NCBI GenBank assembly: GCA_013397935.1
Contig: VZRN01000255.1
Span: 958,672-1,022,671 of the forward strand
Source of the DNA: Dasyornis broadbenti
Lineage: Eukaryota > Chordata > Aves > Passeriformes > Dasyornithidae
Direction of reading: 5' to 3'
DNA: 64,000 nucleotides
In this document: positions 13,101-28,100 of the stretch, piece after piece
Layout: the number at the start of each line of letters is the position of its first letter
How positions within the stretch are numbered: position 1 is the first letter of the stretch
The notes under the pieces: model-generated
What the model was told of the DNA's origin: nothing
The model's input: only the letters and a program-made list of their open reading frames with translations
The model's database searches: none
Program-made: the position numbers and the translations under genes

Positions 13101-16100
13101 TTTACACTCCTGGACTTTCCTAATGTCAAGAACTTTATGAAGGACCTTTGCCACTGTTAGAGGGCTTTAATTCTACTATAAATTGAAAGTGCCAGTGCTT
13201 ATCTACATTTGTCAAAAATAGGATTTATTGTCAATGATCTTCTTGCTGAATACAATGGATGTTATAGATTATCTAATTTCTAGTACTGCACATTCATCCT
13301 GGGAACCAAAAGGAAAACTGATGACTTCATGGCTAAAAACCATCACTGGCAGTAAAAAATTTGAAGCATAAGACTAAAAGGGACCACAAGGCAACCAAAT
13401 AAAATTTATCATTCACAGGCAATTAAAAATTACTGATCTTATACTGATCAGTAATTATCTCAGCTGGATGTCTCCTCTAAATTTTTTTATGAAGAAGCTG
13501 TCCAGAACTTTGCTGCTCTGTTGGCTAGAAAATAGATTCTGCAGATGGCATTGAGTAGATGCACGAGCCCTGAGTCTAAATCATTCTTCCTCAAACACTG
13601 TAGAAGTATTATTAATGAAAACAAAAAGAGTTTTACTCATTTGAGAAAACTGAAGCAATAACAAAGGGTACAAAATTTTACCTTTTCTACTACATGCTAA
13701 AATGAATGGCGTTCATATATGAAGTACAGAGCAAAAATTCACTCTTTGATTTCCTTAAACCAGACACCTTACAAATAACTGCCTCTGAGGACACTGCTTG
13801 CCAACATAGCACATGGCATTGCAGTCACACAGCTGATTGCCTCTTGTGTCCAGGAACTCCTAGGCACTGATAAGGGATTTTGTCAAAAAAGTTTGCAGCA
13901 CATGGGAAAAACAGTAAATGCAGATGTCCTTTCCTTTGCTTGACATAATTCAAGCTTGCAATTTTTCTGCCTTTGATTGTAGATGAAATAATCTCCAATT
14001 AATACCACATTTATAATATATCTTTTTGTTTTCCCAACAGACCAAAGTATGCTGGCACTCTGCAATGTTCATCTTCCCAATACAGGAAAAATATCAAAAG
14101 TAAGTACTCTGAAATGTTGATATTCCCATGCAGAAAAAAATTAATACTAAGAAGCAAAAGATCTCAGGAGAAGAAATGTGTGTGCATATACAATTTGGTA
14201 TAAGGAAAGGAAACCAGAAGATACAGAGCTAGGGAAAAGATGGTAAAGGAAGATGGGAAGTATAGCAGACGAAAGTACTACCATGTGAGAATGAAATTGC
14301 ATTCTCATAAGAACAAACACAGCAATTTATTTTACAGACATCTTGCAATTCTGAAACAACTCAGCAAAAAAGCTCTGTTTTCCAGCAACTCACCAGGAAC
14401 TGAGGGCATTCAGCATCCCTTAGTACATGCTCACCACTCACCAGTGATCAGAAGTACAGTATGGTTTATGGAAAAAAAACAAAGCCAAGCCAGCAGTTCC
14501 TTAAAAATTAAAAAAAAAANCCCTACTTTGCACTGGTTTTGCCAAATAAGCTTGAGAAACTCACTTAAAAAAAAAAAAAAACCAAACCCAAACAACCCTA
14601 CTCTAAAGACAACTATTTCTAGCTACAATACTAAACAAAAGAACGCATTTAAGAGACACACTCATACCGAACAGGAGTCTGTGGAAGTATAATATTGATT
14701 TCCTCATCTGGATTGTTTTTTAGTGGTGTCCTCTCCAACTGTGAGCTACAGAAATGGAAAACAAACTTATGAAGAGCTAATGCAATTCAAAAGACAATGT
14801 TTTCTATAAAGGCTTATTAATCTGAAGAGAAAAATGTGTAACAGATTTTTAGAAGATCTAGACGTCCAACCACTCCACTTGTTTCAACAATGTAATTTAA
14901 ATTCCAAGTAGATCTGCTTTGAGCAGGATGTTGGACTAGACAACCTATAGTTTCCTTCCAGGCTTTTTTTGTTTTCTAGAATTCTATTTACAAACAACGT
15001 AATGTATATGTAGAGATTATAATTATTATTTAATTATTTATTTTATTCTTATTAATAATTATTTAAGTGATGATGTAAAGCAAGGCCGGTGATGCCAGAA
15101 ATACCTTAGCTGAACTACAGACCTAGTAGGTCAACAGGATACAGAGATCTCCATTTATAACACAAGGGGGCAGAAAGCAACACAAGTTCGCATTTTCTAT
15201 CACAGAATGAAAGCAATAAATGGAAATATTACCATGCAATGACATCAGGCTGCAGAGTTTCGTCATGATTCAGAAACAGTCTGGCATCTATATCTTTGTT
15301 TTTGAGATAGAGCTCATCATACTGTTTCAAGATAACTTCAACCTCAAAAAGACATTGGAAAAAAACCCAAATTTATTTTACAGGAGCAAGTTTGACAATT
15401 TACTGAATAATTTTAGTTAGTCCTACCTCATGATTACAATGCTGAAATGCTAAAGGAATGACCTTGGAGCTCACAAAGCTACAACAGTTGAAACATACCC
15501 AGGGGAAAATTACTGTTTATAAGAGAAAACAATCCCATATCATAAGTCTTTTTTTTTTAAAAGGTAGGTCTTGAAACTATAAAGATAATTAGAATAGGAA
15601 ACAGACCTATAAATCAAACTAATATTTCCACGTTTTTAAATCCTTCCTGCCAGAAAAAGGAGAGTCTCCAAGAGCAGGATATGTAAAATGCTTGTTCACA
15701 GAACAGCTGTCAGGCAATTAGCTCAGTCCCTGCCTCTGCTGGTTTGGATGACAAGGCTTAAACTCAAACCTTCTTTGTCTTATCAGGAGTTTCCTCATTT
15801 TATATTCATATATTTGCACTGGAGTAGCTCTTAAGAGACACACCTATTGCAACAAAAACAGACTTGTTATTTCATACCCACACTGTAGTTTTTTTAATAG
15901 CTTAAAAGTTTCTTAATTTACTAAATCCCAGATTGATATGACTTCACTTTGCATGGAACAGTTCATTGGATTTTTTTGAATGGGTTTTTAAATTGCTTTT
16001 GAAAAATTTTTGCTTTGAGTGACTAACATTAACTACAAGTCTGCAATTTTTTTATCTGGGCCTCCACTTCAAATCTGCTACTGTGCTCCTGCAGAATAGG

Positions 16101-19100
16101 CAGCCACTTCAATTATCTTCTCCCTGAGCCCTCAAACATATTAAATTATGCTGTGCTCTGGCAAATTCCTGCTAGAAATCAGTCCCAAGAGAGAGAAAGT
16201 TGCAAATACCTCCTACACAGCTGTCCTCCTCACCCTCTTCTGTACCTTTGCCAAATGGATTTGCTCTAAACTGATCTCACAGTTAAAACTTTGAGATTAG
16301 GACTATTAAACCAAAGATGACATTTCAATTCTCATTACCACTATTCTTTTTATTTAAAAACTTAATTATATTTTCATTTTTTGTTTTCTTCTTAATGGTT
16401 TATGCTTTCATTTAATCTAAAGTATTTCAGTATTTTATAAACTTCTAAAAAAAACCAGCAGCTCTTAGACAAGATAGCTGTACTGGAGTAACTTGGAAGA
16501 AACATTTAGTCAAGAATAAGAGTTCTGTATCAATCTATTCAGTGGTGCATAGAGCCCGAGCAGGAAACATATGGTAAAGACAAAACCAGCAACATTAAGC
16601 TTCAAAAGCTCTTCTTGCTTTGGAAGGAATATTAAAATTTATCAAAATATTTAAATGCGCCACATTATTAGCTATTGTACTGATGATCTCATCCATGATT
16701 ATTGGTTAGCTGATTACATGCATGAACTGACTCCCTCTGAAATACAGCTCTAACTTTCTGATCTGGCACTCAAGTTTAAGGAACAAGGATCATGTGACTG
16801 GATTCTTCTTCAAATGCGTCATTTAATAAAATTTTCACCAGCAAGTCTTAGGCTAGTAATTTTGATATTATGCTTAAATTGAGCAGCCTTGTATGAAAAC
16901 CCTCTGATTTCAAAGTAAGTTGTATAATGACCTTTGAATGGAAATTCTCATAGCGTTTCCCAACTATACATACACACATAAATTAAAAAGTCTAAACAGG
17001 CTGCTGATACCCTGAAATTAACTCAGAAAGAGATCAGGATCTTCAGTGAGTCCTGTACTTTGTTCCCCATCCAACACACTATGAAACTGAAGAGAAGATA
17101 AAATTGGTGGAACCCTGCTGACTTACTGCTCTGATCAGCTTCTGAGCTGCTTATTTTCAGGTTACCACATCTATTGGTGACACACAGCTAAACTTACTCT
17201 TTTAGGAATGATGAACTTAAACACACGGTAAGAAGTTACCTATTAAAATGCGTTCTGGATGCAATTGCAGAGAGGTAATCTGCTGCATCCAGGCTACAGC
17301 TCAGCAAGATGAAAGCAATTCTGCACAGACACAGCAGTCCAAACTCTGCCAAGTTGTGAAACTGAAACTAATCTTTTGGATATCTTTCCAACAACACCAC
17401 AGTAACACATCTCATTTATATTTAAATTAAGGTGTGTAATTTAAGACTTTAAGCATTTACAGAGTGACTTCAGAGACCTATCATTGTAATAGTTGTATTT
17501 TAGATGAACATCCTTACCGAGGTCATGGATATATAGCTCCTATGTTTTGCTTTGGGCAAAAGCTTTTTGCTTCGAGCAAAGCTTGGTTTAGCCTCAGGAG
17601 ATTCCTTTATTAAATTCAAATGTATAAGCTAAATATACTTTATGAATACTGCTAACCCACATTCCTGAAAAACAGCTCATTTTGCTAGATGATTTTAGAA
17701 GAACCTATTAGAACTTCGTATCAGTGGGTAAAGGGAATATTAAGCAATTTCGCATGAAGTAAAAACCACTGTTATTGAACTGTCTGTATTGGGTTTGCAT
17801 GACAAACTGTTTTGGTAGCCAGGGCAGGGCTACAGGGGTGACTTCTGTAAGAAGCTGCCAGAAGCTTCTCGCATGTCCAGCAGAGCCAATGGCAGCCTGC
17901 CAGCACAGACCCTCCATGGTCAAGGCTGGGCCAACCAGGAATGATAGTAACACCTTTGTGATAACACATTTAAGGAGGGAAAAAACGTGGGGCAGGAAGT
18001 GCTCCAGGCACCGGAACTGGGATTCTCCTGCAGCCTCTGGTGTAGCCCATGGTGAGGCAGCTGTGCCCCTACAGTCCATGGAGGGCCACAGGGATGCAGA
18101 GATCCACCTGCAGCCTGTGGAGGAGACCCACACTGGAGCAGGTGGATGCCTGAGAGGAGGCTGTGATCCCGTGGGAGGCCCATGCTAGAGCAGCCATGGA
18201 GAGAGAAGCCCATGCTGGAGCAGGTGCCTGAAGGGCTGCACCCTGTGAAAAAGTGACCCACGTTGGAGCAGTTCATGAAGAACTGTTACCCGTGGAACGG
18301 ACTCATGTTGGAGAAATTCATGGAGGATGGTATCCCAGTGGAAGGACCCAGACCAGGGCAGGGAAGGACTCGTCTCCCTGTGCAGTGGCAGGCACATGTG
18401 ATGAACTGACCACCATCTCCTGGCACTGTTGATGGGGAGGAGGTAGAGCCTGGGAAGGAGGGGTGGGGGGAAGATGTTTTTAACTTTTTTTTTTTACTTT
18501 TCATTATCCTGCTCTGATTTTGTTGGCAATGAATTCAATTAACATCCCCAGTCTTAGTCTGTTTTGCCAGTGACTGTATTCAGTGAGCAATCTCTCTCCC
18601 ATCCTTTTCTAAACTCATGAAACTTCTGTCACATTTTCTCTCCCCAGTCCCCTTGCAGAGGGAAGTGATGGAGTGCCTTTGGTGGGTGTCCAGCACCCAG
18701 CCGGCATCTACCCACCATAACATCTTAAATTCCTCCACTTACCTCTGGTAGTCCATTTGAAGCTACAATACCAGCAGAATTCAAGAACGGAACGAAGCTT
18801 GTGAAATACACGTTTTTGACCTAAAAAAAAAAAAGAAAAAATGTAGTATTAGCAAGGTAGAGAGACAGCCATGCATACATTGCTTTTGCATCTTTAAATC
18901 AAGAGACTGAGACATTTCTGTACTGCACTGTGGTTTGTTTTCAATAAAACAAGAATGAAGTTTGTTATATATCCAAAACATAGTGCTATGTAAGCATGCA
19001 AATACAATCCTTTGCTGGAATATTAAGTGATTAAACTGGAAAAGAACTGCACTCTTTCCAGCCCTCTCATATTTCTGCTTTCATCATCCATCTGGATATT

Positions 19101-22100
19101 CAAAAATCAGCCCTTTTTACACAGAAATAGATTTATCAGCAGAGGAAAGGCCAAATGGGGTCTTTTAACATCTCCCACAGAAGCAATGTGCTTTTTGCAT
19201 ATATTTTCTCATCATGGGATGCAGCTGTGAAACCCCATCAGAGCAGCCCTCTATCCACATGCCACATGCTGTGATCAGCCTGTAACTTCATATTGTATTC
19301 TTCAAAATTCAGTTGCCCTGGCAAATTTGTCATCCATACCAAAGGGGCTTGTTTAAAAAAAAAACAAACAGAAACCATCCAAAACTACTGACTAGAGAAA
19401 CTATAGAATGGTAGAATACCTTCACTACAGAAGGTAACTCTTGACAGAATAGTTAAGCTGGTGCAAGTGCTGACATTTAAAAAAAAGACCATTTAAATAA
19501 ATACATATTCCAGATGGAGTCTAGCAGCAAGATCTATCAGACTTTAAAGCACAGGCATTACCTCATCTAAATTACAATCGTGCTCTTTACAAAGGATTTC
19601 GATAATTTTTGTATCGGTATCAAGCTGCTTTGCAGTCCGTGAACTCCTGTTCTGACCTCTTCTTGGAGTGCGAGTGGAACCATTTACAGTCACTGCAGAG
19701 ACAGAGGACTCTGCAAAGATATTCAGAACCATCACAAGGTTAGAGGCATCTTAAGAAAGAAGAAACTTAAGTTATTAAACCTAGAAGGTTCTATTTCTTA
19801 TACACTTTATCAGGTCTTCCCCTTAAATAGAGTTTCCTTTTCATCTGTCCAGCTAGGTAAGAACACCTCTCTGCAGAAAATATGCACAAAAAGAAAGTTG
19901 ATTTTTAAATTCCTGTATCAGTATTTGGACATTTTGTTTTTAAGAAGCTACACTACACAGAACGTAACAGCACTTTTTGCAAGTCACTGTAAATGAGCAT
20001 CTGTTTTGCAAAGCTAGGAAAGCCTGATCTTTTCACAGATGAGTAACTATTTTCTCTATTTTTACAGAAGTATAAAACAAGAAGCTGAAGGACAATAAAT
20101 CAGTGCAGGACTTAAATGCCGGTGGGAACCTGGAATATGGTCCTGGAGGGAATTCCTCCTTTCCACAAATACCCACAGACACACAAGCACAAACAAACAC
20201 ATCCACCTTGAAGAAGGTATCAAAAAGTCTTAATACAGCAAAGTGAAAATACTTCATCTTGTTAAACTCAAAATAGATGTCTTCAATGGCTGAAATATGT
20301 CTATTATAATAATAACATACATTATTATGATTAAATACTGTTAGTTTAAACCTGACACTCTAATCAGCATGCCGTTCTCACCTGTAACTTCATTTGTATT
20401 TGACAACTGTTCTGAGAAACTCTGACAAACTATACACTGCTGGGGTGGTTGCATCTTAATCACTTCAGCCTTAGTCAGATCATAGAGCCTGACATCATTT
20501 AGCACAACACGAAGCCTCTTGGTCACGAGGGTTTGAACAATACATTGTGTTATTTTCTCAAAGAAAACAGCAGAGCTGTTTGACAGTTCATACACAGCTT
20601 CACATTAGAAACCCAGTGCTTTGCACTTAGAACAGTGATACCCATATCTGCAATTTAGTCTGAAGTGGCAGCATTTTATTTCAAGATATGATGCACAGAA
20701 CCAAAATGTTTCTAATAATGAGCTCCTATTCTGCACAGTTTCACTACAGAAAAATAAATCAGTGTGAACACAGAATTCAAAAACATACAGTTCCAATTCA
20801 GGGTTTTTTGAAAAGGATCTGCTTTATAACATCTGAAATAAGCAGCATCATATACATCTGTCCTACTAGGAAGGACAAATTTAAATTCAAATTAGTACTG
20901 GAGGAAAGCAGGAATCTGTTTACCCTAAGTCCATTCTTTCCCACCCTTTATTCACATTCACTTTAGAATAAAAACAAGGTTATTTGTTCTTACCTGCAAC
21001 AAATAATTACTAGGTCAGATAAATATCCTCCAAAACAAGGAATTTAAAGGATATAGCAGTGAATACCTTACCTATTCTAAGGCATTATAACCTAAGTGGA
21101 TGTTTCATTGCCAAAGACATAAACAAAATAGATTTAGACTAAAAATACTAGGGTTGCATCTTAACCTAGCAGAGCATAAGCTAATTAGTATTAAAAAAAT
21201 GTGATTCACATCCTGTGGCTCCAAATACGTCAGTGTATCAATTTCACAGCTTGCTGAAGAAAACAGTTAACTCAATAAGAATTCCATCCGTGAAAGTTGC
21301 TATAAATATTTATTTTCTCTACCTTTTTAGTGAGGTTTTCCAAATTTTAGGTATTAAAACTTAATGGATAAAAACTTACTGCTGAATAGAAGTTTTTATA
21401 GAGAAGACCCATTATATTTTTACTTAAAATAGTGATACCTGCAATAACGAACAGGATGTAATAAAAGCAAAGCTGTCTACATTTCACCTCTACTCTTTTA
21501 TTTTGAGCTGCTATCCACTATATATGTTTTAAATATCTGTGTAGTTCAGTATCTTGTACATTTCTGACATTATAATACTGTTATCCATCAATGAAATAAG
21601 AGTCATGGCACTACTTTTTCCTTTTGTAACTCAAGAGAAACCTAAATAATAGTTCTCAGTTATAATCTACCCAGAATCTGAATTCTTTTACCAAATTACA
21701 CCTACTGTTTTAACAAGTCCCTAAAAAACTTGTATGGGCAGAGAACACAGCAAAAATTATATTAAATATATTGCCACATGCAGGTAGTTGAATTCAAGTT
21801 CACTATCATCTAAATAGAACTAAAACAGAGAGAATGCAATTTAATAAGCTTAAGAAGTTTTTTATTATGTTAATTATGAATGTTAGCATGACTAATAGAA
21901 ATTTAATAAATTTACTTTCTACTTCAATGAACAAAAAACTAAAATTCTTACTGTATGGTTCCTTGAGCATAGCAGGAGGTGACAGTTTGATAAAATAATC
22001 TAAGACACACAGCAACAATTGGAAAGAAATCACCAGGTCATCTTCCACTTGCAACACTTTACCTGCAAATATTTAAAAGGGTAAAGAAAACCTTTTTGAC

Positions 22101-25100
22101 ATGTTTGACCTAATTTTAAAAGTAATTTTGAAAAACAGAGATTTAGAATTTCACATAGTAAATCACTACCACTGTAATTCAGAAAGCATCATACAGGATG
22201 CCGGTGCTTTTTAAAGGCTACTGATTTTAAAAATCATGGCTGTTAAGAAGTTTGTGGCTTTAGAGACAGCATACATACAAACAAAATTACTGTGCACAAA
22301 ATCTTGCCCTCAGTGCTCGACTTCTTTTTCATTTTCCTGTAAATGAGTAACCTCTTAACTTCTGTGTAATTCCTCCTTGCTTTCTTTTTTTGTGATTTTA
22401 TGCAAGCTTTTTGAAAGCTGCTAAATATCCAGAAAGTAGGAGCTGCTAGTTAGTATACAGTGAAGAGAAATTCAAAACATGCTATCACATTCTATCCTCT
22501 GCCTGTCAAATTTATATGAAATTAATTAAAAGTCACACAAGTAATAGGATGAAGAACACTTTTAAAGCTGCATTATTCCAGTTTTTCCCAAATTATGATT
22601 CATACGCCAGAGAAGATCTACAGGGCCATTGCAAGACTGCCTGCATGGCCACAAAAAATTCAGAAAGTTGACAGTGATTTTGAACAGCTACGGATCCCTA
22701 CTTGTGCACTACTTACACATGCAATTTTTGTATTTATTTTCTATCAGAAGTAGCAAACATCACCCAGGCTCTTCTGAAGCTCCAGTTATTTTTAGTAAGT
22801 TTTAGCTTTCTTTGGTCTCAAGAAAAAGCAGGCTAAAAAACCTTCGGTGGGTTTTGCTTTATGCTTATGCTTGGAGAATTCTAGTGAAAAAGCTCCATGA
22901 AACTCAGCTGATACAAGTCCAATTTTGATATCAGAGACATGCACACTTCACGGACAACACACACCTGGAGTAAGCAGCACTTAAGAAACATGATTCATTC
23001 CTTTTAGTAGGAGAAGTACAATAAGACAGGACTTCATGGACTATTATAAATGTTTCATCACTCAACATTAACTATAACATGTCTTTTCAAGAAAGATTTG
23101 TAGCATTCAAAGGATATGCTGTCAGGGACTTACTATAATACCTTATTATTAAACTTGTTTTATTTAAATTATATAAATATTTAATATATATAAGCCTATT
23201 TTAAAAATCTGCCAGTCTTTTAAGGTAATTATCCATTATTAAAATGCAGGCAGTCAACAAAGCACCTCAGAACAGACTAAATACAAAATAGCAACCTTTA
23301 AAGCAAAAGGAAAAAAAGAAAAATCATAGAAATTCTAGAAAGCTTAAATATATATGTTTATATACAAAAAGTAGTATCAGTGAAAAGAACAGCCGAACTG
23401 CATAAAAAGAAATATTAGTGAACAGTTACAAAAGCCAGGCAGTCAAAACATTCTGGATCTGTACAATGCTTACTTGTAATAAGGGTACTAGTCTCACACT
23501 GGACACGTAAAACAAACTCACTTCAAAATTATTCATCAAAATTACTGTGTTTTAAACAAAACTCACCTTTCGCCAGCAAAAAAGTAATCCAGTAATTTTT
23601 TAGGACTAATAAAGAACTGAGTTCAGCAGAAATCCTAGGGAAATAAAAACACTTTGCATTGATAGTTTGGTAATAACTTAAACTACAATGTTTGAAAACA
23701 TGCTTCAGTCTGTGGATCTATTTAACAACATGCAACATTTCCCATATAGTTAAGTTTACCAAAAATCTCATTCCATTCCCTTTGTAATTATGACTACACA
23801 TTTGAAAAACCTAAGTCCCTGTAAAGCCATTCAAAAATCAGGAAATATCTGTAGCATCCTCAGAAAAGAAAGTGAATGTAGACAATTCATGGAACTGGTA
23901 CGAACTGTTTTATCTTGTGCCTTTGACTAATGCCCTATTCTCCAGCCACAGCATGAACTCAAGTTCCCTTGAGAGTTACTAAGGCATCTTTTAGTACACT
24001 CATTTGTTGCTGTGATTAGGAAGCTCACTCTCCATCCAATTGTTCATTTCCACCATGCCAAGACACATGCCTTTGGGTGGCAATACTTCATGGAGAAGAT
24101 ATATGTTTAAAAATATACTTATATATTAACATTATATATATACTTTATATTATATGTAATTTCTATATACTTATATAGAAATAACTTATCTATTATATAA
24201 AATATATACTTATATATAATATATATAATATAAATGTCCTCTCATTGAAATTCAAAGTCCACACTAAATCCAAAGTAAACACCTGACATACTATGACTTA
24301 GGTCAGTCCTGAAGGGTTAAAAGATAAAAATGCCGTCATGTTTTACATCTTATCTTGACAAACACAATTTAGAAAAATCAAACTTACTCACTACTAGGTT
24401 GTTCCAGATAAATAAGGCCACAAGTCCTAGAAAATCAAAATAAATTCTTATTTTTGAACATGCTTCTGCAAGCATACTATGCAATATCTTTAACTTCAAT
24501 GTAGTTTAAAAATACACCAGTTAACAAAACATTTTTCTAACTTATTAAAAAAAGGCTGAATCAAAGAACAGATTAATAACAAATAAATTATGGCCCTGCA
24601 ACACCTGAAATAACGTTGTTGTTTACATATTTATGTCAAAGCTTAGACAGCAAAATACTTTCAACTTAGTATAATAAAATTGCTTTCTTCCAGAAATACT
24701 AGATTTGTACATACATTGTTACTCAGTGGTTTGTACAACACAGCGAAGTGTGCTACAGCTGCACAAAACACTCTATAAAAGGGCATTTTAAGATCTTTAA
24801 CATTTCTTCAGTGTCACTGCAAGCTTTGTGGTGTAATGTTGCTTCCCAATTATTCTAGGTACATATCATTTCAAGAAAAAAATTCAGTTTAAGCAAAAAT
24901 AAAATAGGATATATATGCCTTCATTCTATAAACTACCAATGGATGATCTACCCCCTTCAAAGGTTATTTAAGGGATATTTGAGAGTCTTTTGTGATTTAG
25001 AAGGCAAAATGTTAAATTTAAAAACAAATTAGATAGTAAACCAAACCTCTTCATATCTGTAAAAGCTTAGAAGTGAGTAGCAATCACTTGTTATGCTACT

Positions 25101-28100
25101 CTTACTACTCTTTGTACTGCAACAAGGGGATTGTTTAACAAAGCATTGTGATAGTTATGGAGTAAAACGTAAGAAGTGTTTATTTAATGCATGTAAACAG
25201 CTCAGTTTCACTGTTCTGCAAATATTAGCACACAGAGTCTAAATGGGCTCTGTAATATACAGTTTGAAAAATTCAAATACTTAAATGTTGACAAAGAAAT
25301 CGATTTCAAAATGAAAAAACATACACTACCTTTCAAACTTGCGGTATAGTGCAAATAACACATCATATTTCTTTTTCAGCCTTGATACAGTGCTATCAAC
25401 TTTAGTGCTTACAGTATCCATGTTAACATCCACCTCTTTCAGAAACTGAAAAAATGTGCATACACTGAAAAAAGAAAAAAAAAAAAACAATTATCATAAC
25501 TCTGAGAACAAGTATTCTGAAATAGCTGTTAAAAAAGAGAAAATAAAACCACATCTCCATGAAAACCTGTTGCCTTACTTCACTAGACTCCAGCAACTGG
25601 TAGGAGTTTTTACTACTCCTACCAGTGACTGAAACCTCGCCTTGGAAACATTACTTGTTTACCTTGAGCCCCAGCTTCACATTTTCCAGGCATAGGAATA
25701 CTGATCAACAAGGCAGCAGAGGTATCTCACGATACAGGCTCTACTACAGGAGGAAAATTTTCTTGCCTAGCACAGATATTATCTTTGGAAGGCAGAATTT
25801 GCTAACTAGACACACCTTTGTTCTTGCTCTGCGGGTAATACCACAAATACCCAACACACACATCTTGACTTTCCTGTTCTGCTTTAGAAACGCTCCTACT
25901 ACTTTAAGAACATGAACCTTCGCTCCATCCATGCTAAAGAAAAGACCTAGGAATGAAAACTGAGATGAATGCATTGAATTATACGGAATTTCAAGTCTTT
26001 CAACAGGTATTGGGGCAAGGACATCTCCACCCTTCAGAAATAATATTACACAGGGCATCAAAGGTCTCCCTACTCATCCATGTAATATTATGGCCATCAA
26101 GGAAGCATTTCATTATGTTCATAACTAAAATGAGCAGATTGCTAAAAATTAAAGAGGAGGAAGCTATAAAATATATTAAACTATTTTAATTTTGATCATT
26201 TATCAGAATATAATATTCTGAGAGACTTTTTGATCTTTGTCAGATTAAAGAAACAAGATACAAAACCAGTCAGAAGCTCATTTAAGAACTCTTTTATCAT
26301 AGAATAAAAGATCTTTCCCGTAAATCTGTAGGCTCTAGAGGATAAGATGACTAATAGAAATCTTTGCCAGTGTGGCCTTATAGCTGACAAAAAGCCCAGG
26401 GCCAACAAGCAATTGAGTATTGCTAAAGTCACAATCAGCAGAGTTAACAGCTTACTCTTTGAAACCCTAAGGGAAAAAATCTCTCAGTTTTCAGCACAAG
26501 TTGGTCTGTGGAACTTGGGTGGAACAGGCTGAATGTCGCTGCACAAATGCAACTGGCTTTCAGCCACACGGTTCCAAGGCAGTCAACACTGAAGAGATGA
26601 AATCAAATCATTGTGGCCCTCACACTGCTCTGACAGATGATGCAAGGTAAAAGGGGGCATGCAGAAGTCTAATCATAACAGAGGACTTCAAGGAAAAGGA
26701 TATTCTGGCCCAAGCCTGAAGTTATTGCCAGGCTTAGCCTCTTGACCTAGAGCATCAAGAGGCTCTGCTCCTGTGTATGCTTTCCACAGTTAATAGGCAG
26801 ATGGCACTGGAATTCTTTCCTTAGATGAATCTAACATAAAGTATGCCTATTGCTGTTGCCACCTAAATTTACTTTAAAAGCAGATACTATAATCTTAATT
26901 TCTGTATTATGAATTTAGTTCTTATATGATGTAACAATAACACTCCCCTAGCAAAAAGCATCTATGAAAGCACAAAGTTTAGACTGGCATTAAAATGTTT
27001 GAGAAAGAGCAGTATGCTGGCAAACTATTCGAAGAGCAACATTTTCTTTCCCCACTTCTTCATTTAGCCTAAGCCTAATGTTGGGAAAAAGGTTTTACGG
27101 AAAATCTTTATAGAGGGAAAGAAAGAAATATTTTAAGTGCAATTTCCACCTACCTAAAATGATGAATACTTTAGGGTGAGCGAGAACAACAATGAGCTGA
27201 GTGATACAACCAAAGCCAACCACAGATGAAACAAGCAAGTATCACTGCTCCCTCAATTAAAATATGATAGCAAGACTTCTAGTTTACCAATATATTCAGA
27301 TTTTCCATAAGTAACCTTTATAGTAAAAATTAAGTAGTCTGATGAGCACAAATATTTGCTATGCTTTAAAAACAGTCTCTTTATAAAAATGTTGGTGAGA
27401 TAATTGCTGAAATCTAAATTCACATACTTAAACTCACCTTTTGTTTATACTTTTCAGAAGCTCAGTGAAAGTAAATGTCACTTCATCCAGATCAATTGCT
27501 ACAATAAAGATACATACTCCCCATGTTTCCTTTTTCTTTTTATTACAAGCCTTTTAGAAAAAAGAGAGGAAACAGTTTTTATTATTCAATAAAAATGGGT
27601 AATACACAGCAAGCATTAATTTGTCCAAACATGATTAGAAATGGTTAAATAAAACATCCTCAAACAAATATTTGACTATGATAGCAAATTATTTGGTAAC
27701 AGAAAACCATTCCAGGTTTTACAACACAGGTGGAAAGACCAAGCACTTCAACTCTTATTCCTACAACACAAGATCAATTTTACCCCTACAATTCAGCAAA
27801 GCTTTGAAATACAAGCTTTGGTTCCATGGAGCATTTATACAAAGCAGAAGCCATGATTTTCTTTCTCCTAAGTTACCATATTTGACCATAACAAGACACT
27901 GAAGGTTAAGGAATAAGAAGCCAAGCCACAAAAAAAAAAAAAAATAAAATAAAATAAAAAAAATTAAAATCTTTACAATGACAGGCAATAAATACTCATA
28001 ACTGAGTACAGCTGTGTCAACCACTCATCACTGCTGAACCACAAACCCATCTCTGCTTAGTAAAGCATGACAGTAACAAGCACTTGCAGCCATTTTCCTA

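Noticed and set aside
14240..14692. 150-codon open frame on the plus strand
   Set aside because: Lys/Asn/Ser-rich translation of A-rich sequence containing an N, overlapping RB1 exon 11 antisense.
17708..18504. Several overlapping open frames of 65-141 codons on both strands
   Set aside because: They lie in the GC-rich half of an ERV LTR; LTRs do not encode proteins here, and the frames are on both strands.
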